Positions 1-5,492 of a stretch of 5,492 bases of DNA are shown here, piece after piece (position 1 is the stretch's first letter; the number at the start of each line of letters is the position of its first letter). The position numbers were made by a program, and so were the translations under genes. Origin of the DNA: Turicibacter sp. (GTDB lineage Bacteria; Bacillota; Bacilli; MOL361; Turicibacteraceae); contig JAUMTV010000170.1 of the NCBI GenBank assembly GCA_030531025.1, positions 1 to 5,492 on the forward strand, written 5' to 3'. The notes below the pieces were generated by a model. It made no database searches. It was not told where the DNA came from and saw nothing but the letters and a program-made list of their open reading frames with translations.

Positions 1-1
1 G

Positions 2-463
2 CATAAAGAAATTGGTTATAACTATCGTATGTCAAATGTAGTAGCGGGAATTGGTCGTGGCCAATTAAAAGTGTTAAATGAACGTATCGCAAAGAAAAAA
101 GAAATTTATGAAACATATAAAGAAGCATTTAAAGACATTGAAGACATCGAAATGATGAATATTTGTGATTTTGGTGAATCGAACTATTGGCTATCGGTAA
201 TGACGTTAAAAGAAACATCAAAAGTTAAACCACTCGATATCATGTTAGCATTAGAAAAAGAAAATATTGAATCACGTCCAGTCTGGAAACCAATGCATCT
301 ACAACCGATTTTCAAATACTATCTCTTCTTTACAGTAAGTGAAGAAACCTCGGTTTCAGAAGATTATTTTAATCGAGGTGTTTGTTTGCCAAGTGATACA
401 AAAATGACAAACGAGCAACAAGAAAAAATTATTGAATTAATTAGGCGATTATTTGCGAAGTAG
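2..463 (+). CDS. DegT/DnrJ/EryC1/StrS-family sugar aminotransferase, C-terminal part (5' end outside window)
   Basis: The reading frame is open from the window edge, so this is the last 153 residues of a protein whose family is usually about 370-400 residues long. Family members are PLP-dependent enzymes that transfer an amino group from glutamate to a keto-sugar nucleotide, as EpsN and PglE do when making 4-amino-4,6-dideoxy sugars. Seen in the fragment: GYNYRMSN at fragment residues 5-12 followed by a GIGRGQL stretch, the RPVWKPMHLQP motif at 92-102, and RGVCLPSD at 125-132; all three are hallmarks of the family's C-terminal domain. The lysine that binds PLP lies upstream of the window. An internal ATG at 29 falls inside the conserved NYRMSN motif and is not a real start. 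The next gene begins 10 nt after the TAG stop. Family assignment is firm; the exact sugar substrate is not readable, though an EpsN/PglE-like role is the best guess. Confidence 0.92.
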   Translation, partial: HKEIGYNYRMSNVVAGIGRGQLKVLNERIAKKKEIYETYKEAFKDIEDIEMMNICDFGESNYWLSVMTLKETSKVKPLDIMLALEKENIESRPVWKPMHLQPIFKYYLFFTVSEETSVSEDYFNRGVCLPSDTKMTNEQQEKIIELIRRLFAK

Positions 464-467
464 GGGG
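462..467 (+). promoter_or_regulatory. Ribosome binding site fixing the start of the chain-length modulator
   Basis: AGGGGG overlaps the TAG stop of the aminotransferase gene and lies 6 nt before the ATG at 474. This favours that ATG over the in-frame TTG at 453, which lies inside the upstream gene. The overlap of stop and ribosome binding site suggests translational coupling. Confidence 0.75.
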
Positions 468-473
468 ATAGCA

Positions 474-1151
474 ATGGAAGAAAGAACGTTAGAAATACAA
501 GAGCTGTTTGAATTATTTAAAAAGAAAATATGGGTTTTAATTGTGATCACTATTTTAACAACTTTGCTTGGTTTTTTATATGCGTCAACATTAGAGACGA
601 TGTATCGTGCACGTGTTAAAGTTTATGTTGGAGATTCTTCAAATGTCATGAGTACGTATACGGATGAAGAGATTAAATCTTATACAAGTTTCATGTCAAC
701 GTTTAAAGAAATTATTATGATTGATGACTTTTTAGATGAAACACTACAAAAAAATAATTTAGAACTTTCATCAGGTGCGGTTCGTCACGGATTATCTTTT
801 GTGTCAGCTGAAAATTCACCCATTTTAGAAATTAATTATACAAGTACAGATCAAATTCAGTCACGAGATGTGTTAAAGGCACTAACAAATGAGTATTCAA
901 AACAAGCTGAGATGATTATGGAAAATGTTAAAGTTCAAATTATTGATAGTGTGAAGGTATTTACGATTGAACCGGATAAAGCAAAAGTGATTATGGTTGG
1001 TTTTGCAGTTGGTGTCATTGCTTCTATTGGATTAATCTTAGTCATTGATTATTTAGATGATCGTGTTTATAAAAAAGAATCACTTGAACGACTATTGCCA
1101 GTTCCGGTGTTAGGGCAATTACCGCATGTTAATGAAAAGGAGGAAAAATAA
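474..1151 (+). CDS. cpsC: Wzz/CpsC-type polysaccharide co-polymerase (chain-length modulator, BY-kinase activator)
   Basis: This 225-residue membrane protein has the classic Wzz layout. A short cytoplasmic N-terminus (ELFELFKKK, about 10-18) leads into transmembrane segment 1 at about 19-38. An extracytoplasmic domain follows at about 40-170, then transmembrane segment 2 at about 172-191. The cytoplasmic tail contains DYLDDRVY and PVPVLGQLP (209-217), typical of Gram-positive CpsC/EpsA/YwqC/CapA proteins. By family knowledge it sets polymer length and its tail activates the separate tyrosine kinase encoded next. The proline-rich stretch usually seen before TM2 is reduced to one proline (P167 in IEPDK). 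The ATG start is chosen because of the AGGGGG 6 nt upstream. The gap to the kinase gene is 3 nt, which supports the two working as a pair. Six of its seven Arg codons are CGN. Family confidence is high; the symbol is by analogy with cps loci. Confidence 0.93.
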   Translation: MEERTLEIQELFELFKKKIWVLIVITILTTLLGFLYASTLETMYRARVKVYVGDSSNVMSTYTDEEIKSYTSFMSTFKEIIMIDDFLDETLQKNNLELSSGAVRHGLSFVSAENSPILEINYTSTDQIQSRDVLKALTNEYSKQAEMIMENVKVQIIDSVKVFTIEPDKAKVIMVGFAVGVIASIGLILVIDYLDDRVYKKESLERLLPVPVLGQLPHVNEKEEK

Positions 1152-1154
1152 GTC

Positions 1155-1847
1155 ATGGCGTATTTAACATCTCAAAAATCATTATCAGCGGAGGCATATC
1201 GTTCACTTCGTACGAGTATTCAATATTCATCGATTGATGGAGAATTAAAGACAATTGTTATTACAAGCTCGGTTCCTGGTGAGGGAAAATCAACGGTTGC
1301 TTCAAATTTAGCTAAATCATTTAGTGAAATGAATCAAAAAGTTTTATTACTAGATGCCGATTTACGTAAGCCAACGATTCATAAAAAACTGAATCTGTCT
1401 AATCAAGTAGGACTTAGTGATTTAATTGTTCAAAAATTACCGATCAGTGATGTCATTCAAGTACTAGGAGACGATCTTCATGTCATGACTGCCGGAAAAG
1501 TTCCACCTAATCCAGCAGAATTGGTTGGTTCAGAAGCGATGACTCAGCTGTTAACTCATTTAAAAGAAATGTATGATTATATTATTGTCGATACGCCACC
1601 TCTTTTATCAGTAACGGATCCGCAATTATTAGCATTAAAAGCAGATGGCACGTTGCTTGTTGTTCGTCAAGGAATGGCGAGACATAAGTTTGTCTTAAAT
1701 GCATATAAAGAGTTAGAAAAAGTTCAGGCTCGTGTCATTGGGACGGTGTTAAATGATATTGAACAAAAATCAAAAGGTTACTCAAAATATTATTATGCTT
1801 ATAGTGAATCATCTAACGATAAGAAACGTAAAAAAATCGTTAAGTAG
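1155..1847 (+). CDS. cpsD: CpsD-type bacterial tyrosine kinase (BY-kinase) of polysaccharide assembly
   Basis: This 230-residue cytoplasmic P-loop kinase has all family motifs in order. An N-terminal SAEAYRSLRTS (11-21) resembles the oligomerisation motif of CapB/YwqD. Walker A is PGEGKST (41-47), Walker A' is LLLDADLRKP (64-73) and Walker B is IIVDTPP (143-149). PPNPAEL (117-123) is also conserved. A C-terminal tyrosine cluster has Y209, Y212, Y213, Y214 and Y216, followed by a basic tail (KKRKK). By family knowledge it autophosphorylates these tyrosines in trans when activated by the CpsC tail, and cycling of phosphorylation controls polymer synthesis. Length matches stand-alone Gram-positive kinases. 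An AAGGAGG (1137-1143) lies in the 3' end of the preceding gene, 11 nt before this ATG, suggesting coupled translation. No cognate CpsB-type or low-molecular-weight phosphatase gene is visible in the window. Six of seven Arg codons are CGT. Confidence 0.96.
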   Translation: MAYLTSQKSLSAEAYRSLRTSIQYSSIDGELKTIVITSSVPGEGKSTVASNLAKSFSEMNQKVLLLDADLRKPTIHKKLNLSNQVGLSDLIVQKLPISDVIQVLGDDLHVMTAGKVPPNPAELVGSEAMTQLLTHLKEMYDYIIVDTPPLLSVTDPQLLALKADGTLLVVRQGMARHKFVLNAYKELEKVQARVIGTVLNDIEQKSKGYSKYYYAYSESSNDKKRKKIVK

Positions 1848-1855
1848 GTGAGTGA

Positions 1856-2974
1856 ATGAAAAAAGTATTATACATTACAACGGTGAGTCGCACGATTAAT
1901 GCATTTTTAGTGCCACATATTCAGATGTTACTAAATGAAGGGTATCATGTTGATATTGCGACCTGTATTGATAAGCCGATCAATAAATCTTTAATTCATC
2001 AAGGCGTGATGGTTTTTAACTTACCATTTGGAAGAAATCCACTACATCCACGAAATTTGAAGGCATTTAAACAACTACTTGCGATTCAAAAACAGGGGCA
2101 ATACGATATCGTTCATGTGCATACGCCAGTGGCTTCTTTATTTGGTCGTTTACTCAAACTAAAATATCCAAAGTTAAAAACGATTTATACGGCTCATGGG
2201 TATCACTTTCTAAAAGGTGGTCCTAAAATCGGGTGGTTATTGTATTATCCGATTGAAAAAATCATGGCAAAACTAACAGATGTTACGATTACGATTAATC
2301 AAGAAGATTATGACATTACGATCAAAAAACTTAAACCGAAACAAACGTATTTGATGAATGGGGTTGGACTTGATTTAACTCAGTATAAAATATTACCTGA
2401 TGATCAAAATCAACAAAAACGAAAACAATTAGGATTAGATCCAGATGACTTTGTTATCATTATGATCGCTGAGTTAAACGAAAACAAAAATCAAATTCAG
2501 CTCATCAAAGCGATGGAGTTGCTAAAAGAGCAGTATCCCAAGATTAAGGCCGTACTTGTTGGTGAAGGTCCAAAATTAGATGAATTACAACAAGAAGTGA
2601 AACAACGAGGACTCACTAATCACATTCAATTTTTAGGATTTAGAAGTGATATTAACGAATTGATTAATGTGTCAAATATTGGGATACTTCTTTCTTATCG
2701 CGAAGGATTACCACGTAATTTAATGGAACTCATGGCATGTGGTCGTAAAGTGATTGGAACAAATATTCGAGGCTGTCGTGATATTATCGTTGATGAAACA
2801 GTTGGAAGTCTTATTTCAGTTGGAGATGAGGTAGGTTTAGCAAGTGAAATTAAACGGGGATATGAAAATCGTAAAGAAGAGTTGAAATTGAGCTCTCATC
2901 TTAAGTCTTACGAAGTTTCATCTGCTTTAGAGAATTTAAAGCAAATCTATAAAGGCCTAGTAAAGGAGAGATAG
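1856..2974 (+). CDS. Glycosyltransferase family 4 (GT-B fold), EpsD-like
   Basis: This 372-residue enzyme has the two-domain layout of GT4 retaining glycosyltransferases. The N-terminal acceptor domain begins MKKVLYITTVSRTINAF and contains DIVHVHTP (84-91) and TAHGYHFLKGGP (112-123), a combination resembling Bacillus subtilis EpsD-type proteins. The C-terminal nucleotide-sugar domain contains LVGEGP (234-239), FLGFRSDI (259-266) and the EX7E motif E283...E291 within the SYREGLPRNLMELMACG region (280-296). There is no signal peptide, so it should act at the cytoplasmic face of the membrane, adding a sugar to the lipid-linked repeat unit. Donor and linkage cannot be read from sequence. AGGTG (1846-1850), overlapping the preceding stop, lies 5 nt before the ATG. 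Twelve of its 15 Arg codons are CGN, matching the upstream genes and unlike the GT2 genes that follow. Family is secure; the EpsD resemblance is from memory of motifs. Confidence 0.93.
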   Translation: MKKVLYITTVSRTINAFLVPHIQMLLNEGYHVDIATCIDKPINKSLIHQGVMVFNLPFGRNPLHPRNLKAFKQLLAIQKQGQYDIVHVHTPVASLFGRLLKLKYPKLKTIYTAHGYHFLKGGPKIGWLLYYPIEKIMAKLTDVTITINQEDYDITIKKLKPKQTYLMNGVGLDLTQYKILPDDQNQQKRKQLGLDPDDFVIIMIAELNENKNQIQLIKAMELLKEQYPKIKAVLVGEGPKLDELQQEVKQRGLTNHIQFLGFRSDINELINVSNIGILLSYREGLPRNLMELMACGRKVIGTNIRGCRDIIVDETVGSLISVGDEVGLASEIKRGYENRKEELKLSSHLKSYEVSSALENLKQIYKGLVKER

Positions 2975-2975
2975 A

Positions 2976-4040
2976 GTGAAACCCAAGGTAAGTATTATTG
3001 TTCCTGTCTATAATGTCGAACAATATTTATCACGTTGTTTAGATAGTATTATTAATCAAACTTTTCAAAATTTGGAAATTATATGTATAAACGATGGAAG
3101 TACAGATCATTCATTACAGATACTTGAACAGTATAAAGAAAAAGATTCTAGGATTGTACTTATAGATAAAAAGAATGAAGGATTATCAGAAACACGTAAT
3201 TTAGGAATTAAGAAAGCAACAGGTAACTATCTAACATTTGTTGATAGTGATGATTGGTTAGAGTTAAATTTTATTGAAGTATTATATGAGAAAGCACTTA
3301 ACACAAATTGCGATTTAGTGTTGAGCTCTTATGTAAGAAGCTATCCTGATAGAGAATTAAATAAGAAAATTGATTTAAAAGCCAATTACTTATTTAACGA
3401 ACAGGAAACAAAAGAAATAGTATTAAGAAAACTGATTGGTCCTGTTAATGAAGAATTAGCATATCCACAAAACCTAGACTCTTTAGTAACGGTATGGGGC
3501 AAGCTTTACAAAACATCAAATATTAAAGATTATAATATTAACTTTATAGACACTAATTTTATTGGAACCGCAGAGGATTTAGTTTTTAATGTAGAGGTAC
3601 TTTTACACTCAAAAAGCTCATATTTTATTAACTTGCCGTTATATCATTACTGGAAAGGAAATGAAAGTTCTTTTACTAGAGGATATAAAATTGATCTACA
3701 AGAAAAATGGAAACGAAGAGATGAAAAAATAATTCAAATCTTAACGAAATATGATGATATATCTATTTTCGAAGAGGCAATGAATAATAGAATTTGTTTA
3801 AGTATGATCGGACTAGGATTAAATGAAATTAATCCAGCAAATCGAATCTCACCCTTAAGGAAAATTAAAAAAATTAATAATATTTTAAATGATACAAGAA
3901 TGAAGTTAGCTTACAAACAATTAAATTTAAAATATTTTCCCCTGCATTGGAAACTGTTTTACTTTTTTAATAAATATCGTTTAGGAACATTATCTTATTT
4001 AACACTTAAAGGTATAGAAGTTATAAGAAAATATATTTAA
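2976..4040 (+). CDS. Glycosyltransferase family 2 (GT-A fold), first copy
   Basis: This is a 354-residue protein with a GTG start, preceded by AGGAG (2964-2968) at 7 nt spacing and only 1 nt after the previous stop, so it is probably translationally coupled. The N-terminal catalytic domain shows SIIVPVYNVEQYL (6-18), NDGSTD (39-44, nucleotide binding), GLSETRNLGI (69-78) and the metal-binding DXD-type motif D90-S-D92-D93. WGKLYK (174-179) and an ED pair (E200-D201), the likely catalytic-base region of such enzymes, follow. YHYWK (223-227) sits where many family members carry a similar aromatic motif. The C-terminal 120 residues are basic and aromatic, without a clear transmembrane helix, perhaps membrane-associating. 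It should add one sugar to the repeat unit; donor and acceptor are unknown. Ten of 15 Arg codons are AGA/AGG, a clear change from the gene before it, suggesting acquisition from another source. EpsJ or CpsI-like names would be guesses. Confidence 0.93.
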   Translation: MKPKVSIIVPVYNVEQYLSRCLDSIINQTFQNLEIICINDGSTDHSLQILEQYKEKDSRIVLIDKKNEGLSETRNLGIKKATGNYLTFVDSDDWLELNFIEVLYEKALNTNCDLVLSSYVRSYPDRELNKKIDLKANYLFNEQETKEIVLRKLIGPVNEELAYPQNLDSLVTVWGKLYKTSNIKDYNINFIDTNFIGTAEDLVFNVEVLLHSKSSYFINLPLYHYWKGNESSFTRGYKIDLQEKWKRRDEKIIQILTKYDDISIFEEAMNNRICLSMIGLGLNEINPANRISPLRKIKKINNILNDTRMKLAYKQLNLKYFPLHWKLFYFFNKYRLGTLSYLTLKGIEVIRKYI

Positions 4041-4185
4041 TAATGGAGATTTTAGTTACAATTAATTAGAAAGTTTTTTAAGATCATGTAAAGTTATAGA
4101 AATCGTATTAAACTAAAGGAGCTTTGACTGATTTAAACAAAAACTTGTAGACTGTGCTGTACTTACTTAGATGAATTTAAAAATC

Positions 4186-4200
4186 AATAGGTCACCTATT
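4186..4200. repeat. Short perfect inverted repeat (7-nt arms around one base)
   Basis: AATAGGT and ACCTATT flank a single C. As an RNA hairpin it would give a 6-bp stem with a TCA loop. No T-run follows, so it is not a terminator. It could be an operator-like palindrome or chance; the stop codon ending the first part of the decayed frame (TAG, 4188-4190) lies inside it. Confidence 0.4.
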
Positions 4201-4389
4201 ATGTGAAGCATATATCCTCCACTGCTAGGGAATGGGGCAACGATCATAAAATCTATTTTTCTTTAGTAAACTTGTCCCAAGTCGGGTACCGTAAAAATAT
4301 TCTTAAAAAATTGTTTAGTTTAGTATCATCGATCCAAATATTATGTTTAATGATATTAGAGAGTATAGGTATATTGTAGGACTCAAATG

Positions 4390-4423
4390 TTTATATGATG
4401 AAATGTATAGTTTATCATATAAA
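4390..4423 (+). repeat. AT-rich hairpin, 13-bp stem with 8-nt loop
   Basis: The arms TTTATATGATGAA (4390-4402) and TTTATCATATAAA (4411-4423) pair along 13 positions with one G-U pair. The loop is ATGTATAG. It is followed by A residues, not T, and preceded by no A-run, so it fits a rho-independent terminator on neither strand. It lies about 50 nt before the start of the next gene and could influence mRNA processing. In DNA this AT-rich it may also be accidental. Confidence 0.4.
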
Positions 4424-4456
4424 AAACTAAAGAAAATTGATAATAGTTAGAATTTG

Positions 4457-4464
4457 AAGGGAAG
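4457..4464 (+). promoter_or_regulatory. Ribosome binding site fixing the start of the second GT2 gene
   Basis: AAGGGAAG lies just before the ATG at 4472 (9 nt from AAGGGA). It supports that ATG over the in-frame TTG at 4454, which would put this site inside the coding region. The resulting protein begins directly at the family's usual N-terminus (MDVLISIIVP). Confidence 0.7.
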
Positions 4465-4471
4465 TCTTTTA

Positions 4472-5452
4472 ATGGATGTGTTAATAAGTATTATAGTACC
4501 TGTATATAACGTGGAGAGATATCTAAATCAATGTCTTGATAGTGTTATAAAACAGGATATTAATAATATAGAAATAGTTGTGGTAAATGATGGATCTACA
4601 GATGGTTCATTAAAAATCTGTAAAGAGTATTCAAAAAAATATAACTATGTTAAGCTTATTAGTCAGAAAAATGCAGGATTATCTGAAGCTAGAAATACAG
4701 GAATAAAAAATTCTTGTGGAAAATATATTATTTTTTTAGACAGTGATGATTTTTGGATGCCTCAATCAATGAATAAAATCATACCACAGTTATCTTCTGA
4801 TTGTGATTTACTGTTGTTAACAGCTACTAAGTTATATGATGAAAATATAGATAAAATAAACGGATTCGAACAATATGAAAGAAGTAAGATTTACAATCAA
4901 TCAAAAGTTGATGCTTTAAAATATTTATCTTCAATTAGCAAATTCCCAGTGAGTGCTTGTACTAAGATTATAAAAAGGCAGTTAATATTAGATAATGAGC
5001 TGTTTTTTATGAAGGGTCTTCTTAGTGAAGACATTGATTGGAGTATTCGACTTTTAGAAAAAATAGAAACTATTGATGTTTGCAATCAGCCGTTTTATGT
5101 ATATAGAAAAACTAGACAAGATTCAATTACAAATAGTATATCTGAAAAATCAGTTAATGATTTATATTTTATTATAGATAAATGGATGACATTATATCAA
5201 GAAAATAAGGTTGAAGAATATACAAGGGATTATGTAGTAGAGTTATGTGCATATGAACTTTTAATTTTAATGGCTAATTCGTACAGATTAGATAAAGTAA
5301 AAAGAAAGGAGATATTCAAAAAAATAAAACAAAAGTGTTGGATTTTAAAACTATCTAGAAATAAAAAAATAAAACTATTTAATATTTTAGTCAAATTATT
5401 CGGAGTAAATAATATATCTAAGATTTTATATAGTTACATTAGATTAAAATAA
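4472..5452 (+). CDS. Glycosyltransferase family 2 (GT-A fold), second copy
   Basis: This 326-residue protein has SIIVPVYNVERYL (6-18), NDGSTD (39-44), GLSEARNTGI (69-78) and the DXD-type motif D90-S-D92-D93. CTKIIKRQL (163-171) corresponds to the W-KLYK region of the first copy. SEDIDW (185-190) carries the ED pair, and YRKTRQDSIT (211-220) is a motif common in this family. The first 93 residues align without gaps to the first copy at 53 identical positions (hand count), but the rest is very different, so the two probably use different donors or acceptors. The basic C-terminus lacks an obvious transmembrane helix. It should act at the cytoplasmic membrane face, adding one sugar to the repeat unit. 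Eleven of its 12 Arg codons are AGA/AGG, and it is visibly more AT-rich than the genes before 2976. It is separated from the upstream genes by 431 nt; no convincing promoter of its own was found. Confidence 0.92.
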   Translation: MDVLISIIVPVYNVERYLNQCLDSVIKQDINNIEIVVVNDGSTDGSLKICKEYSKKYNYVKLISQKNAGLSEARNTGIKNSCGKYIIFLDSDDFWMPQSMNKIIPQLSSDCDLLLLTATKLYDENIDKINGFEQYERSKIYNQSKVDALKYLSSISKFPVSACTKIIKRQLILDNELFFMKGLLSEDIDWSIRLLEKIETIDVCNQPFYVYRKTRQDSITNSISEKSVNDLYFIIDKWMTLYQENKVEEYTRDYVVELCAYELLILMANSYRLDKVKRKEIFKKIKQKCWILKLSRNKKIKLFNILVKLFGVNNISKILYSYIRLK

Positions 5453-5481
5453 GATTCATTTTAGAAGAGTGTTGATATTAA

Positions 5482-5492
5482 ATGAAAATTAC
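5482..5492 (+). CDS. Possible start of the next gene (first codons only)
   Basis: An ATG 29 nt after the preceding stop reads M-K-I-(T) before the window ends. AGAAGAG (5463-5469) about 12 nt upstream is a weak ribosome binding site. M-K-I is a common opening of many polysaccharide proteins, but three codons cannot identify it. The call rests mainly on spacing and strand. Confidence 0.35.

Larger units (their letters stand above)
4137..4450 (+). pseudogene. Probable decayed 3' part of a polysaccharide gene, function unknown
   Basis: The 431 nt between the two GT2 genes (4041-4471) hold no intact gene. One frame is open from 4137 for 17 codons, meets a TAG at 4188, then stays open for 62 codons to 4376. 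A second frame (-1 relative) is open from 4319 to the TAA/TAG-type end at 4448-4450 (43 codons). Joining them near 4322-4330 would give about 85 continuous codons after the internal stop, with protein-like content: YYVKHISST, REWGNDHKIYFSLVNLS, GYRKNILKKL, then FNDIREYRYIVGLKCLYDE and SYKKLKKIDNS. At about 30% GC roughly 8% of random codons are stops, so 62 open codons is unlikely by chance. The YYVK...SST stretch vaguely resembles the YVYRKTRQDSIT region of the following GT2, so a glycosyltransferase remnant is possible but unproven. Nucleotides 4041-4136 hold only short multi-stop reading frames; an ATG at 4043 reads MEILVTIN then stops and may be a trace of the original N-terminus. Confidence 0.45.

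Noticed and set aside
453..473. TTG start extending cpsC by 7 codons
   Set aside because: It overlaps the aminotransferase gene and would place the AGGGGG ribosome binding site inside the coding region; the ATG at 474 is well spaced from that site.
4124..4152. TTGACT resembling a -35 promoter box
   Set aside because: No acceptable -10 hexamer lies at 16-18 nt spacing (the sequence there reads TTGTAG/TGTAGA), so a promoter is not supported.
4203..4379. GTG-initiated small gene of 58 codons
   Set aside because: There is no ribosome binding site before the GTG. The frame runs open upstream of it to a stop, and the downstream protein-like content continues in another frame, so a decayed gene explains it better.
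4454..4471. TTG start extending the second GT2 by 6 codons
   Set aside because: The extra residues are not part of the family N-terminus and the AAGGGAAG site just before the ATG at 4472 marks the later start.
4041..4471. Insertion sequence or other mobile element in the gap
   Set aside because: No terminal inverted repeats, target duplications or transposase-like peptide were found by eye. The gap looks like decayed coding DNA.
4897..5085. Minus-strand 62-codon open frame
   Set aside because: It lies wholly inside the second GT2 coding region, has no recognisable domain, and is expected as a shadow in AT-rich DNA.

Overview
This window looks like part of an exopolysaccharide or capsule biosynthesis locus from a low-GC Gram-positive bacterium (Bacillota). 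Three things point there. The DNA is AT-rich with strong AGGAGG-like ribosome binding sites. The polysaccharide co-polymerase and its tyrosine kinase are separate proteins (CpsC + CpsD type), as in Bacillota, not one fused protein as in Proteobacteria. The gene content resembles eps/cps operons. The species cannot be assigned from the sequence alone. All genes are on the + strand.

Layout. Nucleotides 2-463 hold the C-terminal part of a DegT/DnrJ/EryC1/StrS-family sugar aminotransferase, cut by the window edge. Next come a Wzz/CpsC-type chain-length modulator (474-1151), a CpsD-type BY-kinase (1155-1847), a GT4 glycosyltransferase resembling EpsD (1856-2974) and a GT2 glycosyltransferase (2976-4040). 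These five genes are separated by only 10, 3, 8 and 1 nt and read as one transcription unit. A 431-nt stretch without an intact gene follows (4041-4471). It appears to hold the decayed remains of a coding sequence. A second GT2 glycosyltransferase (4472-5452) comes next, and a probable next gene begins at 5482.

How the genes fit together (inferred from family knowledge). The aminotransferase would supply an amino-dideoxy nucleotide sugar. The GT4 and GT2 enzymes would add sugars one by one to a lipid-linked repeat unit on the cytoplasmic face of the membrane. CpsC and CpsD would control polymerisation and export, CpsD through ATP-dependent tyrosine autophosphorylation. The phosphoglycosyltransferase, flippase (Wzx), polymerase (Wzy) and phosphatase normally expected are not in this window.

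The most informative signal is a compositional boundary. Arginine codons are almost all CGN in the first four genes (30 of 36), mostly AGA/AGG in the first GT2 gene (5 of 15 CGN), and nearly all AGA/AGG in the second (1 of 12 CGN). This fits a conserved assembly module joined to a horizontally exchanged, serotype-specific glycosyltransferase region, with the gene remnant inside the exchanged part. I see no clearly new biological system here.
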